From the NCBI RefSeq assembly GCF_022605165.1, contig NC_063068.1:2914001-2978000 (forward strand): DNA of 64,000 nt, written 5' to 3'. Below, in pieces: positions 1-9,709 of this stretch. The notes beneath the pieces were generated by a model. That model worked only from the letters and a program-made list of their open reading frames with translations, did no database searches and was not told the DNA's origin. A program made the translations under genes and the position numbers. Every line of letters starts with the position of its first letter. The first letter of the stretch is position 1. The stretch comes from Purpureocillium takamizusanense. Taxonomy: Eukaryota; Ascomycota; Sordariomycetes; Hypocreales; Ophiocordycipitaceae.

Positions 1-423
1 TTGGACGGAGAAGGTCCACCCGCGTCCAGCGTTACCATCTTCACTCGCCACGTCGCCCTTGACCTTGTCTTCCTCTCCAACAGCGCTTAATCCAGAATCG
101 TACCCTGGAAGGTCCTCATTGGACTCTTTGCGCGGCGGCTCGTGCGTAGGGCCCGCGTCACGGACGCTGTCTTCCGGGTCGTCCTCATACAGGCCATGGG
201 ACGTGGCCTCCCTCTTCTCGAGCTGCCACGGCAGAAGCCCACGGTGAACGAGGCAGCAGCGGCGGTCGCCGTCGCGCGGACAGTCGTAGTAGCTGTTGTA
301 CGGCTCCCAGCTCAATCCGTTCCGCGTCGTGGCCGAAGAGTCGGCCCAGGCGGCGGACCGAGGCTCGCTGCGGGTCCGGGAGCGGTTAATGTTGAAGCTC
401 ACGCCGCAGAGCTGGCAGTATAT
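1..423 (-). CDS. Partial protein, C-terminal part outside window; fungal Cys-containing (F-box-associated-like) protein
   Basis: An open frame of 141 codons runs on the minus strand from about 423 to the window edge without a stop. It begins, just after a possible TAG acceptor at 424-425, with a CxxC block (CQLCGVSFNI) followed by an Arg-rich stretch, then PYNSYYDCP and RRCCLVH. This resembles a family of fungal hypothetical proteins, some with an F-box, that open with a CxxCGVxFN block; I recognise the pattern but cannot name a function. A stop lies just upstream in the same frame, so the start codon must be in an earlier exon that I could not place. The tail is acidic and hydrophilic. The gene continues past position 1. 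The alternative is a chance open frame in GC-rich DNA. Confidence 0.5.
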   Translation of the reverse strand, partial: MYCQLCGVSFNINRSRTRSEPRSAAWADSSATTRNGLSWEPYNSYYDCPRDGDRRCCLVHRGLLPWQLEKREATSHGLYEDDPEDSVRDAGPTHEPPRKESNEDLPGYDSGLSAVGEEDKVKGDVASEDGNAGRGWTFSVQ

Positions 424-2263
424 CTATGTATCATGTGAGTTTGTTTTCCCCCTCTTTCTCTGAAGTGAGCCGGACAAGGGGGGGGGGGGAGGTTTCGCCT
501 CTGGGAGTGCCGTTCTGACCTCGTAGTAGCCTGGTCGAGGGTGATGACCGATGTTAGCGCGCATACAAACTACATGCATTGCATCCCGGGAGGGCTGCCT
601 ACCCATGGGTGTTGGCACAGATTGCGAGACCTGTGGTATACTTTTCTTGATGCTCCAAGGACGAACAATAGGCGTCTCTGGTGAGGTTTGATGTGTGAAT
701 GCTGAATCTGCTGTGAAGTCGGCCCAACGATAAGCCGACTTATTACGGTCTATGCGCCTCAGCGTTTGAGGACTCAAGACCACCGACAGGAGAGACGATG
801 CTGCTGCTGTCACTCTCACTTTTGGGTTGTTATTGTGCCTTGGCTTCTTCACCACTAGGTCATGAACTTTCCTCTCCAGCCTCTGATCTACGATTCTACA
901 CGCAAAGCGGCAGGCGGTCAACCCAGCCCCCCACCCGAGCTCACACGGCTTCCCAAGTTCTCCCCCCCGACAAGCGCGCCGGCCTACATGCTCCTCCAGC
1001 TACGTACTGGTATCCGTGTGTGGTATGGTGTGGCCATCTGGGGTCTGAGATCGAGCCAAGCAATGCGCGAATCGTCTCCCATCGGACAGATGGACTCGCC
1101 CTGCATGCGACGACGGCGCTTTGTCGCTGCTTAGCCCATCAGCAAGCCTCCATCCGGACGACGCGCTCGGGCTCAATAGCTGGACGGTCGAGCGTCCCCA
1201 TGGGTATTGCTTCTCGCGCAGGCTGGACGACGGCAACGCCGGCGTCTTCACGTAGGGGGGATCGCAGCCACGCGGTTCGCCGCTGCGGCTTCGGGCCGCA
1301 ACCCGTCTGGGCATGCATGCTCGATCAGCAGTCGGCACCCGGCATGGCTGGAAGGCAATTACGTACAGGATGTCCCCGAGGCTCGAGATTGGAGCGGTGA
1401 CGCTTCCTTTGACCAGCCGACCACCTTCTGAAATTGGAAGGAAAGGGGGGGGGGAGGGGGGATCGAAGTCGTCATCTCATGAGTGTCAGGTCAAGATGGC
1501 CTTTTCTTTGGGCGAAGCTCTGAGAATCAGAAGTCATGCTCTCCCTCACGGCACACATGGCGGCGCATGGTCCCCTCTGCATGTCCCGTGCCTACTTTCC
1601 TGAAGAGAGACGCGCGCTTCTTAGTTCCCTGACGGCGATCACCCAAGTCAGATCTATTACTACTGCTGCTACTACAACCACTAACGTAGTGCGAATGACT
1701 GCCACGTCCGTCGTGGCCGGCGGCGAGGATCTTTCTGCATCGAGCAGGTCAAAGTCCCCCCCCACCCCATTATGGCAGAGTCCATCGCAAGTTGGAATGA
1801 GCATGGTGATGGCCGGCGATTGATCTCGACGGGGTAATATAGGGGCGCCTATGCTCGACGACCGCCGACGTCCTGGTCTTGGTCTTTAGCGCTGCCTCCA
1901 CGGGCCGTCGGCATAGCCGCGATGCCCCCTCGCGCAGCGAGCTAGTCGGAACGGTGACGAGCACCTGCAATATCTGGCATGGCTTGCTCTTCGTCCGACG
2001 CTTTGGCTTGCAGTGGCAGAGAAGACCACTCGTGCGTGTGTCGTGGCTTGGACGTGAGGACTGACCTCGAGTCCTTGAGAGCCCTCGTGAGCTACGTATG
2101 AACGGACTATAAAGTCGGCAAACGCTGAGCAGGATATGGCAAAAGGTGCGGGAAAGAGTTCATGCCAAACACAAGGCTGGCTGCAGTCCCCTTCTCGTCA
2201 CAGAGTTGCCATCGTCATCTTTGTAGACTCGCTTCCCAACGTTCCGTCAACACCACCACCACC
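424..2263. other. Intergenic region, no supported gene
   Basis: Only short, low-quality open frames are present on both strands, and none has a recognisable domain. The missing 5' exon of the left-edge gene probably lies in the first few hundred bases. The right part holds the promoter of the eqolisin gene. Short poly-G runs occur near 480 and 1445. Confidence 0.5.
2108..2113 (+). promoter_or_regulatory. Candidate TATA box of the eqolisin gene
   Basis: TATAAA lies about 150 bp upstream of the chosen ATG at 2264, a plausible distance for an inducible secreted-protease gene with a short leader. The only support is the match and its spacing. Confidence 0.35.
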
Positions 2264-2995
2264 ATGAGGCAGAAGAAGCCTTCGGTCCTCGTCCTCCTCG
2301 GTGCTCTCGCCACCGCCGCCTTCGTCCCCGTCTCCGGGGCCCCGTCCCACGACGACACGTCCGCGCCGCGCCTCCGCCCGCGGCAGACGGTGCAAAACGC
2401 CTGGGGCGGCGCCGTGCAGCAGGGCCAAGGGTGGCACTACGTGACGGGCACCGTCACCATCCCACGCGTCGGCGGGCAGTCCCCCTCGGCGGCGGCGTCG
2501 GCGTGGGTGGGCATCGACGGCTGGAGCTGCCAAAACGCCATCCTGCAGACGGGCGTCAACCTGTACGGCGACGGCTCGCTCGCGACGTGGTACGAGTGGT
2601 GGCCCGACGCCAGCGCCTACTACGACACGCCCATCGACCTCCGCGCCGGCGACCGCCTCCGCTTGTCCGTCTTCGCCTCGTCGTCGACGTCGGGCAACGT
2701 CACCATCGAGAACCTCTCCAACGGCCAGGCCCAGTCGCACGTCTTCCAGGGCGAGGGACGTGCGCTCTGCGCCTCCGACGCCGAGTGGGTGGTCGAGGAC
2801 TTTGGCAGCGACTACAACGGCAACCACGTCCCTTTTGTCGACTTTGGCTCCGTCGAGTTCCTCGACGCCGTCGCCTCGGGGCCGAACGGCAACGTCACCC
2901 CCCAGGGCGCCAGCATTGTCAACGTCGAGATTGACGGCGCCTATCGCACCGACTGTGGCTCCAATGCAAATGGCGTCCGCTGCAACTATGTCTAG
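2264..2995 (+). CDS. Secreted G1-family glutamic endopeptidase (eqolisin)
   Basis: This intronless gene encodes 243 aa. A hydrophobic signal peptide (about residues 6-25) is followed by a short propeptide ending near RPRQ (residues 38-41). The mature part of about 200 residues matches the size of scytalidoglutamic peptidase. The block AWVGIDGWSCQNAILQTGV (residues 80-98) carries the expected catalytic Gln (Q95), and EWVVEDF (174-180) carries the expected catalytic Glu. YEWWPD (110-115) is another family block. Eqolisins are acid-active, pepstatin-insensitive extracellular proteases of fungi and fold as a beta sandwich. The frame is open from an earlier ATG at 2162, but that start would put 34 non-signal-like residues before the signal peptide, so I chose 2264. 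The gene converges on the RMD1-like gene with 376 bp between stop codons. Confidence 0.93.
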   Translation: MRQKKPSVLVLLGALATAAFVPVSGAPSHDDTSAPRLRPRQTVQNAWGGAVQQGQGWHYVTGTVTIPRVGGQSPSAAASAWVGIDGWSCQNAILQTGVNLYGDGSLATWYEWWPDASAYYDTPIDLRAGDRLRLSVFASSSTSGNVTIENLSNGQAQSHVFQGEGRALCASDAEWVVEDFGSDYNGNHVPFVDFGSVEFLDAVASGPNGNVTPQGASIVNVEIDGAYRTDCGSNANGVRCNYV

Positions 2996-3371
2996 TTGAT
3001 GTGTGGCTGCATGACCCTTCGCCGGCCGGCGCTGGCTGTCTTGGGGGCTCTCGATGGGCGGCTGGAGGACGTCGCGCCTATGGCCGTATGATGATGCCCA
3101 TGGACCGTTGTCTTTCGTCAAGGCATACCATCTTGTTCCGCGAAACTGTGTAAATGAGCAGCGTACGAGCGCGTAGCAAGCGTCGAAATCCTCTCCTCTA
3201 TAAATGTACACTTTAGGCCACGAGCCTCTCTGTATCTGCACTGTTATATGCGTCCTTATCCAACCCCGGCGGTCCCATGTACAAACGATGTGTTCCGGTA
3301 TCAGAATAAGGTATGTTGTGCCTGCGCCAGACGCCCTCACCTTTTGCAAGGTGTTACCAATTAAGTCACCG
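2996..3371. other. Convergent 3' intergenic region
   Basis: This lies between the stop codons of the eqolisin (plus) and RMD1-like (minus) genes and should hold both 3' UTRs. I see no further gene. Confidence 0.6.
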
Positions 3372-5140
3372 CTAGCCTTCGCCGGCGTAAAGATCCACCA
3401 CGATATTGACGGCAGCAACCACAATCTCCATGGCAATCAACACGATTACTGACAGGGCAAAGTTAGCTCACATACACGGACTTTGAACCGTTGGAGAGGG
3501 GTAGGCAGTAAGGAGCGAGCTCACCGATCCACTCGAGCTTCTCCCCATGACCGTGACTCAACTGGTCTTTGAGCACGGCCAGCAGGTCGGCAATCACATC
3601 CAGCCGCTCCGTCAGCAGGCCTACACGCTGGTCCATCTCGAGGTAGCTGCGCACGGCCTGGTAGACCGGCTCCAGCTGCGGCTCGACCCAGAACAGCTCC
3701 GGCGTGTCGAGCACGGAGCCGTTGAGGTGGATGTTGATGCGGAGGATGAAGAGCTCGCCAATCTGCATGTTGATTTGCGAGCGGCTGAGGTTGATTTTGC
3801 CCGTCAGCGCGATCTGCGTCGGAATGTCCTTGCACGTGTCGATGGTCGACGCGATGAGCTCTTCGAACAACGACGTCTGTAGGTGAAGTGGAAGAACAGA
3901 TGTTAGCCTGCTACGAGCCACCATCCTCGTTCTCGCAAGGGAGAGAAGGACGAGGACGATGGGGTGTGCGTACCTTGACACTCTGTGCGAGGGCGTGCGA
4001 TATAGCCAGCTTCGTCATGTAATTGTTCCTATCACGCAGCGTGATGAAGTCGTTGTATATCCGGGCTTGGTACTCGCGTGTGTAGTAAAAGTTGAAATGC
4101 TCCGTCTCGACGTCGTCGGGCGCCAGCTTCTCGAGCTCAAACTTGGCAATGTCCTTGAGGAACCGTGCCTCCTGTGCCTCCGTCATTCCCCATATGACGA
4201 CAACGCCGTAGTCGAACAAGAACACCTCGGGCGTGTGCACTTGGGTATCAAAGTCGGGGATGCCTTCGGCGACGGGCATGTCGTCGGTGACGCTGGGGCC
4301 AAGCAGCTCGTCGCTGTTGAGCTGGCCGACGTCGGCGTCGTTGCTGTTGCCGCCGCCCGAGAACTCGTCGCCGTATCCCGAATCGTGTCTGGCATCATGC
4401 TGCAGGCTCGTGCGCACCTCTTCGGCTTCAAACGTCTCCCCACCGGTCGAGTGCCGTCGCTCATAGTTTCGCACGGGATTGTCCCTCTTGGCGGCACCGT
4501 ACGCGTAGGGGGTGTAGATGCATTCATCGATGAGCTTGGGGTTGGCGCCGCGCGTCTTTCCGCGGCCCTTGAGGAAGCGCATGAGGCTCTCCATCTCGTA
4601 GCGGTTGGCAGTGCAATAGGCCGTGACACGGGGCAGGCGAGTGCGATCCCCCTTGCCGAGGCGGGCGGCGTCTCTCCTGGCCGTAGGGTCCTTGATGCGC
4701 GTGTACTGCGAGTAGACGTCGCGACCGCTCTCCTCGTCCTCGCCATCCTCGATGTCTGGGTTGGGGAGCAGCTTCAGCTTCTCCGTCTTCTTGGTGCTCC
4801 TCTGCGGGCCAATCTTGGCACCGACGGGGTGCTGCAGCACGCCCGGGACAGCGCTGTGGCTGTTACGGCGGCGCAGCTTGCTGTTCAGCGCGGCAAGCAC
4901 GGGAGGCCCTGCAGCGCTGGTGCTTGAGCCGCTGGCAGTGGCACCGCTGCCGGCGGGCGCGGCATGTTGGGTTCGGTCCGAGTGGGCGAGCTGCGAGCCG
5001 GGCTCAAACGTCCTCGTCACGGGGTCCGCGCTGAAGGTGACGGTCCGGGGCTGTCGCGGGCGGCCATCGGCCGAGGGCGTTGGCGCGAGCGTGGCGGTCG
5101 GCAGCAGCGGCGTGTTCTCGTCGGATGCCCTCGTGTCCAT
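3372..5140 (-). CDS. RMD1: RMD1/Sif2-like DUF155 family protein with C-terminal membrane segment
   Basis: The model has three exons: 3974-5140, 3525-3876 and 3372-3448, with introns of 97 and 76 bp, giving 531 aa. Residues 1-160 are Pro/Ser-rich and low in complexity. A conserved block (AYCTANRYEMESLMRFL...ECIYTPY, about 170-215) precedes the DUF155 core (about 296-505), which begins HTPEVFLFDYGVVVIWG. The last exon completes EWIV at the junction and adds a hydrophobic helix typical of the family's C-terminus. Yeast Rmd1 and Rmd8 are required for meiotic nuclear division; fission yeast Sif2 was found as a Sad1 interactor; the mitochondrial relative RMND1 supports mitochondrial translation. 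This version has a long N-terminal extension and no clear mitochondrial presequence, which fits the cytosolic/ER-type fungal subgroup. The exact cellular role is not known from sequence. Confidence 0.88.
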
Positions 5141-7522
5141 GGCGGGCGACTCGATGCTTACTGCCTCGTCGCCTGGCTAAGTCTGGCCCGAGTCCGCGGC
5201 AGGATTGGAGGGCGACGGTTGATTATCGTCGTCGATTGAGCAGGCGCATAGGTTCCATGCGCATGCTGGATGAGGCAGAGGACCTCGCTCCGGAGTGCTC
5301 GATTGCGGCTCCCTGCGTGCGCAGGGGAGGGGGGAGGGGATTTCAATCGACGACGGGGCACCTTTTTTTTTCCTGTTTTGTTTTCGAGCAGTGACGATGA
5401 GAAAATGAATTGATGAGGTGACGGAGGTGATGACGGAGGATGGCCCAAGGTTTCTTCCCGATTCGGCGCTAGGGCGGCTTTTGCCATGGTCCAGTGTCTC
5501 TGGCCTGTCAAGTGTGTCTGTCATGCTGCTCTCGGCGCGTCCTGGACCCACACGAGCGGTGCAGGATCGATTGATTTGGTGAGGTGACTGCCCGATCAGA
5601 GGCGGCTCCTGGTCGGTTCAGGAGGTGCCCACCCACCTATAAATCAGTGCCTACAGCACCGCTGGGTTGCTGCAAAGGGTCGAGCTGCAGGTGATGTGCC
5701 GTGCCGTGCCCGCTTGATGCAGCCGCGAGGAGCCGCTGTGGGGGCCATCTCGGTAGGTGAGGCAGGTGCACGAGATCGCTAACTTAGATACCATACCTAC
5801 TTCGTACGTAATCAACTGTGCCGCACGCACGGCACTGGACCTGAGAGCACCTACCTACCTACCTACCTTGTTATGTTCCTCTATGTTCACCGGTTGGGTA
5901 CGGACAGTCCGCCCTCCTGAGTCGTCGTCGCTTTGAGGCACCTACCAACCTCCAGCTCTCGATACTTTTGCGTTCAGTTTCTCCCAAATATTTTGACTTC
6001 ACAAAGGATCGACCTCTTCAATGCAATGGCGCGACTTGGCCCTTGCCCGTTATTACTGAAGGTACCTAGTAGGCAGGCTGCATGCATAATCATATGGCCA
6101 GCCAGCCCCCAGCCAATTCTAGATTCTATACAGCGCCAGGTTGCCACCAGTTCCTGCTCCAAAGTACTCACGTATTTCGTATCTGCCTGTCCTGTACCAA
6201 TTACATGCATAGCATGTGGGCGCGCACGAGGCTGCCTCTGTTTTACTGGATAATCAGAGCATCGTGACGACCAGGCCGAGGCTGCCCAATCGGCATCATT
6301 GCGCGGCACCAACCCAACTTGAGTAATCGGCAACGCGCGTAAGATTGTCGATTTTCCTGTTCCTGGCTGTGTAACCGCCATTAAGCGCCGCCGCCGCATA
6401 TTTCTGCCGTTGTCTGACCACAACGGGTTTGCTCCCTCTTGATACTACACTTTGGACTTTGAACTCTTCACGCCTGTTGTGGCTCACCGACTTGTCATGT
6501 CCACCGCTGCTGCTGCTGTCCAGGACCGGGGCCCTGGAACATCCGCGGCCACGCAGGCCAGCCCGATGTCGCAGAGCGGTGTCGGGTGACTCCCTTTGCA
6601 AACAGGGTTCGACGGCCCGCGTATCAGCACAGGCACGTTGCTAATGACTTGTAGAGAGGCGCGAGAGAATCGAGACGAGACAGCCCGACCGCGCGCCCTT
6701 GACAGACCCACCGCCGCCTTTCTCCTACTCGTGTCCAATATAGCATCCCCCAATGGCCATTACTCAGTCGCAACAACCCCGTCATCGGCCCTCCGCGGCA
6801 TCCACGCGGCAGGACACGCACGAAGCAGGTTCCCCCCACAGGCTCTCGCGAAGCTCGGCCCCCGGGCGGCCGAGCTAGGACCATCACAGGCAACGAAGCG
6901 GAAGAACCGAATTGGTAATGACTTGCAGCGACCAACATGTGGCGTTTGGCGGTGCCTGCTCTCCGGGTCCTCGTCTCGTCCCGACTGCTCTTATCTCGTC
7001 ACCGTGGCTCGGCCCAAGTCCAACTGGTGTTTCGCCCCTCGACCAACACCGCCTAACCAAGATTTTTCCGCGGGATTATACGGAAAGGACGAAAAGATTC
7101 TCTCTGCAGATTCCACTTTCCGAAACATGACATGATGTGATATGTCTATGAAATGTAGTATTGCCTGGAAGGCACGGCCGGTTCGGTGACTCTTTCCTTT
7201 CTCAGCTGCGGCAAGGGCGCAGTCGCCCGCCTCTGCTTGCTGCATTGGATTCCGTTTCTTGTTTCGCATTGCTCATCCCATCGTCCATCCGTCCGTCGTA
7301 CTACGTAGCTCGAGGCATCCCCTATGCGAGCCATTTTGCTCACTTTCTCTTATACACGCACGTCTCCAACCCTCCCGACTCTCAGTCCTCCTCGACACAC
7401 ACACACTCTCTCTCTATAGTCTCCTGATCCGCTGCCTGCCGCGTACGAGCGAGCTCCCGTTTCTGAACACGATCCGCTTTCGCTTGGCCCTCTGACGTTG
7501 CAAACCCTCCTCCATCGCCGCC
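5141..7522. other. Intergenic region with ACCT microsatellite and TACTTCGTA motif
   Basis: About 2.4 kb separates the divergent RMD1-like and PaiB-like genes. Open frames such as 6596-7135 have no recognisable domain and biased composition, so I do not call them. The right end is pyrimidine-rich (CT runs near 7400) just before the PaiB-like ATG, a common fungal promoter feature. Confidence 0.5.
5849..5868. repeat. (ACCT)5 microsatellite
   Basis: Five perfect tandem copies of ACCT lie in the intergenic region, about 40 bp downstream of a TACTTCGTACGTA motif at 5798-5810. Confidence 0.9.
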
Positions 7523-8293
7523 ATGTTCTTCGCCGCCCCTCACGAAGAAAAGGACATTCCCGTCCTGCAGCGGCTCATTCACGAGTATCCCTTGGGCGTC
7601 ATCACCACGGCAATTCCCTCGGAGAAGCATCCTCTCATCCTCTCCAGCCACATACCCTGGGTCCTCGACGTCGATGTCGAGTCCAATGGCAATGGCCTCG
7701 GCCGCCTACGAGGCCACATTGCCCGCCAGAACCCTCAGAGCAAGGTTATGATGGAGGTCGCCGGACCCAGCAATGGCAATGGCGGCTATGAACTTGAGCA
7801 GGAGGTGCTCGTCCTCTTCACCGCCGCGCCACACCACTACGTCACGCCCAAGTGGTACATCGAGACCAAGCCCGTCACCGCCAAAGTCGTCCCCACGTGG
7901 AACTACGCCGCCGTGCAGGCCTATGGCAAAGCCACCATCTACTTCGACACAGCCGCCGAGGAGACGTCGCGCTTCCTCGGCCGCCAGATGCACGACCTCT
8001 CGGAGCACACGGAGAGGTCCATCATGGACTACACCGGCAAGGATGACCGCCCAGGCCCTTGGAAGGTCACCGACGCTCCCGAGCGATACATTGAGATCAT
8101 GAAGAAGAACGTCATCGGCATCGAAATTGTCATCGATCGGCTCCAGGGCAAGTTCAAGATGAGCCAGGAGATGCGCGTGGGCGACCGCATGGGTGTCGTT
8201 GAAGGCTTCGCCCGTTTGAACTCTGAAGTCGGCAACACCATGGCCAACATCGTCAAGGAACGTAGCGATCTCAAGGAGGCGGCCAAGGCGTAA
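7523..8293 (+). CDS. PaiB-type FMN-binding protein (negative transcriptional regulator family)
   Basis: This single-exon gene encodes 256 aa. The N-terminus (MFFAAPHEEKDIPVLQRLI) and the following PLGVITTA...HPLILSSHIPWVLD block are typical of the PaiB/FMN-binding split-barrel family. The middle contains PHHYVTPKWYIETK and VVPTWNYAAVQAYG, which are also family hallmarks; the second half includes YRIEI-like and GKFKMSQ segments. In Bacillus the founding member PaiB is a negative regulator of sporulation and degradative enzyme genes. Fungal members have no established DNA-binding role and may simply be flavin-binding or haem-degrading-like enzymes. No introns are needed. The gene converges on the HMG-box gene with 292 bp between stops. 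The bacterial-type family suggests ancient transfer into fungi, but codon use looks like its neighbours. Confidence 0.87.
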   Translation: MFFAAPHEEKDIPVLQRLIHEYPLGVITTAIPSEKHPLILSSHIPWVLDVDVESNGNGLGRLRGHIARQNPQSKVMMEVAGPSNGNGGYELEQEVLVLFTAAPHHYVTPKWYIETKPVTAKVVPTWNYAAVQAYGKATIYFDTAAEETSRFLGRQMHDLSEHTERSIMDYTGKDDRPGPWKVTDAPERYIEIMKKNVIGIEIVIDRLQGKFKMSQEMRVGDRMGVVEGFARLNSEVGNTMANIVKERSDLKEAAKA

Positions 8294-8585
8294 TGTAGCG
8301 ATGGACTAGACGCAGGATAACATCCCGCCGGGCATAGACTTTTGATCGAGACGTACGCGAGGTATAGACACGTACAGGATTCAAATAGAAGCATCGGCAT
8401 GGCAAGGTACAAAGCCACTCTTCCTTATGCGGCTGCGGTCAAGAGCCCACTGTCGCTTACGTAGAAAGAAACAAAGAAAGAAAAAAAGATGCGTGATACC
8501 ATTGCGTCCGTCCCGTTGCATCGCCTCATGTTAACGCCCAGCCCAGTCCCATTCCGCATAGCCTACCGACAAGACCGGCAAACTT

Positions 8586-8752
8586 CTATTCATCACCGTC
8601 CTTGTCCATTTGGGTTTCTTGGTCCTCCGTGTCGTAGTTGGCCATCTCCACGTCTTCATCCTGGGTGTCGGGCTTGCCGTCGTCTTCGCCTTCGCCGTCG
8701 CCTTCACCTTCCGCTTCGCCATCACCTTCGCCATCACCTTCACCTTCACCAT

Positions 8753-8819
<67 letters not shown>

Positions 8820-9709
8820 CACATCGGCATCATCCTTGTCCGCCTTCTTGCCCGAGTCCTCGGCATCCTTAGAGTCCTCCTTCTCGAGCAACTCGCGAGA
8901 CTGCTCCTTGGCCTTGGCTCGATATTCGCTCTTAGCGTCGTCGGGCAGCTCTTCCCAGTCTCGCGCAAGGTCTTCGTCGATATTTGCATCTCCGTCCTTG
9001 TTCTTGTCCTCGAGGTCCGGGCGCTTCTCCGCGCTGTATACGTCAAAGGCGCTCACTGATTTCTTGGATGACTTGGCCACGCCGTTGGCCGTAGACTTGC
9101 TGCCCTTGGACTGGCCCTCAGGCGGATGGGACTGGGCCTCCGAGCCGGGGGACCCCGGCTCCTTGAAGGAGCCCGCGGCGCCAGCTTTGGAATCGGCATC
9201 GTTGACAGCGGACTTGCGGTGACCCCTCTTGATGCGCAGAGGCTTGTCCTTGGGCTTCCGGGGGTTAGCATCCAGTTCGTGTCTAGATGTGGGCGGCTTG
9301 TTTCCATCAGAGCGAGGTTTTAACGGGTAGGCAGGCGCGGGGTTGCGCAAGGGAGGAGCACCGCGGAGGCGCGAAGCGCTGCCCAAGTGTCGCCAGGGGG
9401 GGAGAGAGAGAATTGGGTTCGGCATACCGTGGGCGGAGGGCTCGGGCTGCCCTCGGAATCCTCGACATTTGTGCTCGTACGCTTGGCCAGCTGCTCAAGC
9501 AAGAATGCCCTTTCTATCCTCAGCTTCTCGACCTGTCGCTTTATCCGGGCGAGACGCAGCCGAGCGGCGTCATTGGCATCTTCGACTTCGTTTGTGCGGT
9601 TCTTGAGCTGGACGCATTTCCGACGATAGGCCTCCTCGACCGACGGCGGCAGCGACGGAGGCACGGCTGGCGCGGTTTCGACCTCAGCAAACTTTCTCTT
9701 GGGAGGCAT
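8586..9709 (-). CDS. HMG-box chromatin protein, NHP10/Nht1-like, with coiled coil and acidic tail
   Basis: Exons 9428-9709 and 8586-9254 give 316 aa. The intron is 173 bp, and GCTAAC lies only about 10 bp before the acceptor. Residues 1-94 start MPPKRKFAEVE and contain a heptad-like helix (RLARIKRQVEKLRIERAFLLEQ). A basic patch (PKDKPLRIKRGHRK) follows the splice junction. An HMG box spans about 160-215 (SAFDVYSAEKRPDL...DWEELPDDAKSEYRAKAKEQ). The last 90 residues are almost only Asp/Glu/Gly, encoded by hexamer repeats. A coiled coil plus HMG box is the plan of INO80-complex subunits such as yeast Nhp10 and fission yeast Nht1, so nucleosome binding within INO80 is the likely role. The exact orthology is inferred. 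Confidence 0.8.
8688..8820. repeat. Hexanucleotide coding repeat of the acidic tail
   Basis: On the plus strand, variants of CCTTCA, CCTCAC and CCGTCG hexamers follow one another. Near 8755-8790 there are perfect CCCTCA repeats and near 8791-8820 CCGTCG repeats. In the minus-strand protein these read as Gly-Glu and Gly-Asp dipeptides. The array is in frame, so copy-number change would only lengthen or shorten the acidic tail. Confidence 0.85.

Noticed and set aside
2198..3436. 412-codon minus-strand open frame over the eqolisin gene
   Set aside because: It is the antisense shadow of a GC-rich coding region and also crosses into the last exon of the RMD1-like gene; composition is Arg/Val/Gly-biased without domains.
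3959..4927. 322-codon plus-strand frame opposite the RMD1-like gene
   Set aside because: Antisense to a gene with conserved DUF155 blocks; it has no recognisable features.
6600..6620. GGGTTCGAC resembling a tRNA B box
   Set aside because: It lacks the TCC part of the B-box consensus, no T-stem pairs, and no A box or acceptor stem lies at the right distance.
8610..9222. Apparent Thr-Phe/Leu or Ser-Pro repeat proteins on the plus strand
   Set aside because: They are other-frame readings of the hexamer repeat in the HMG-box acidic tail.
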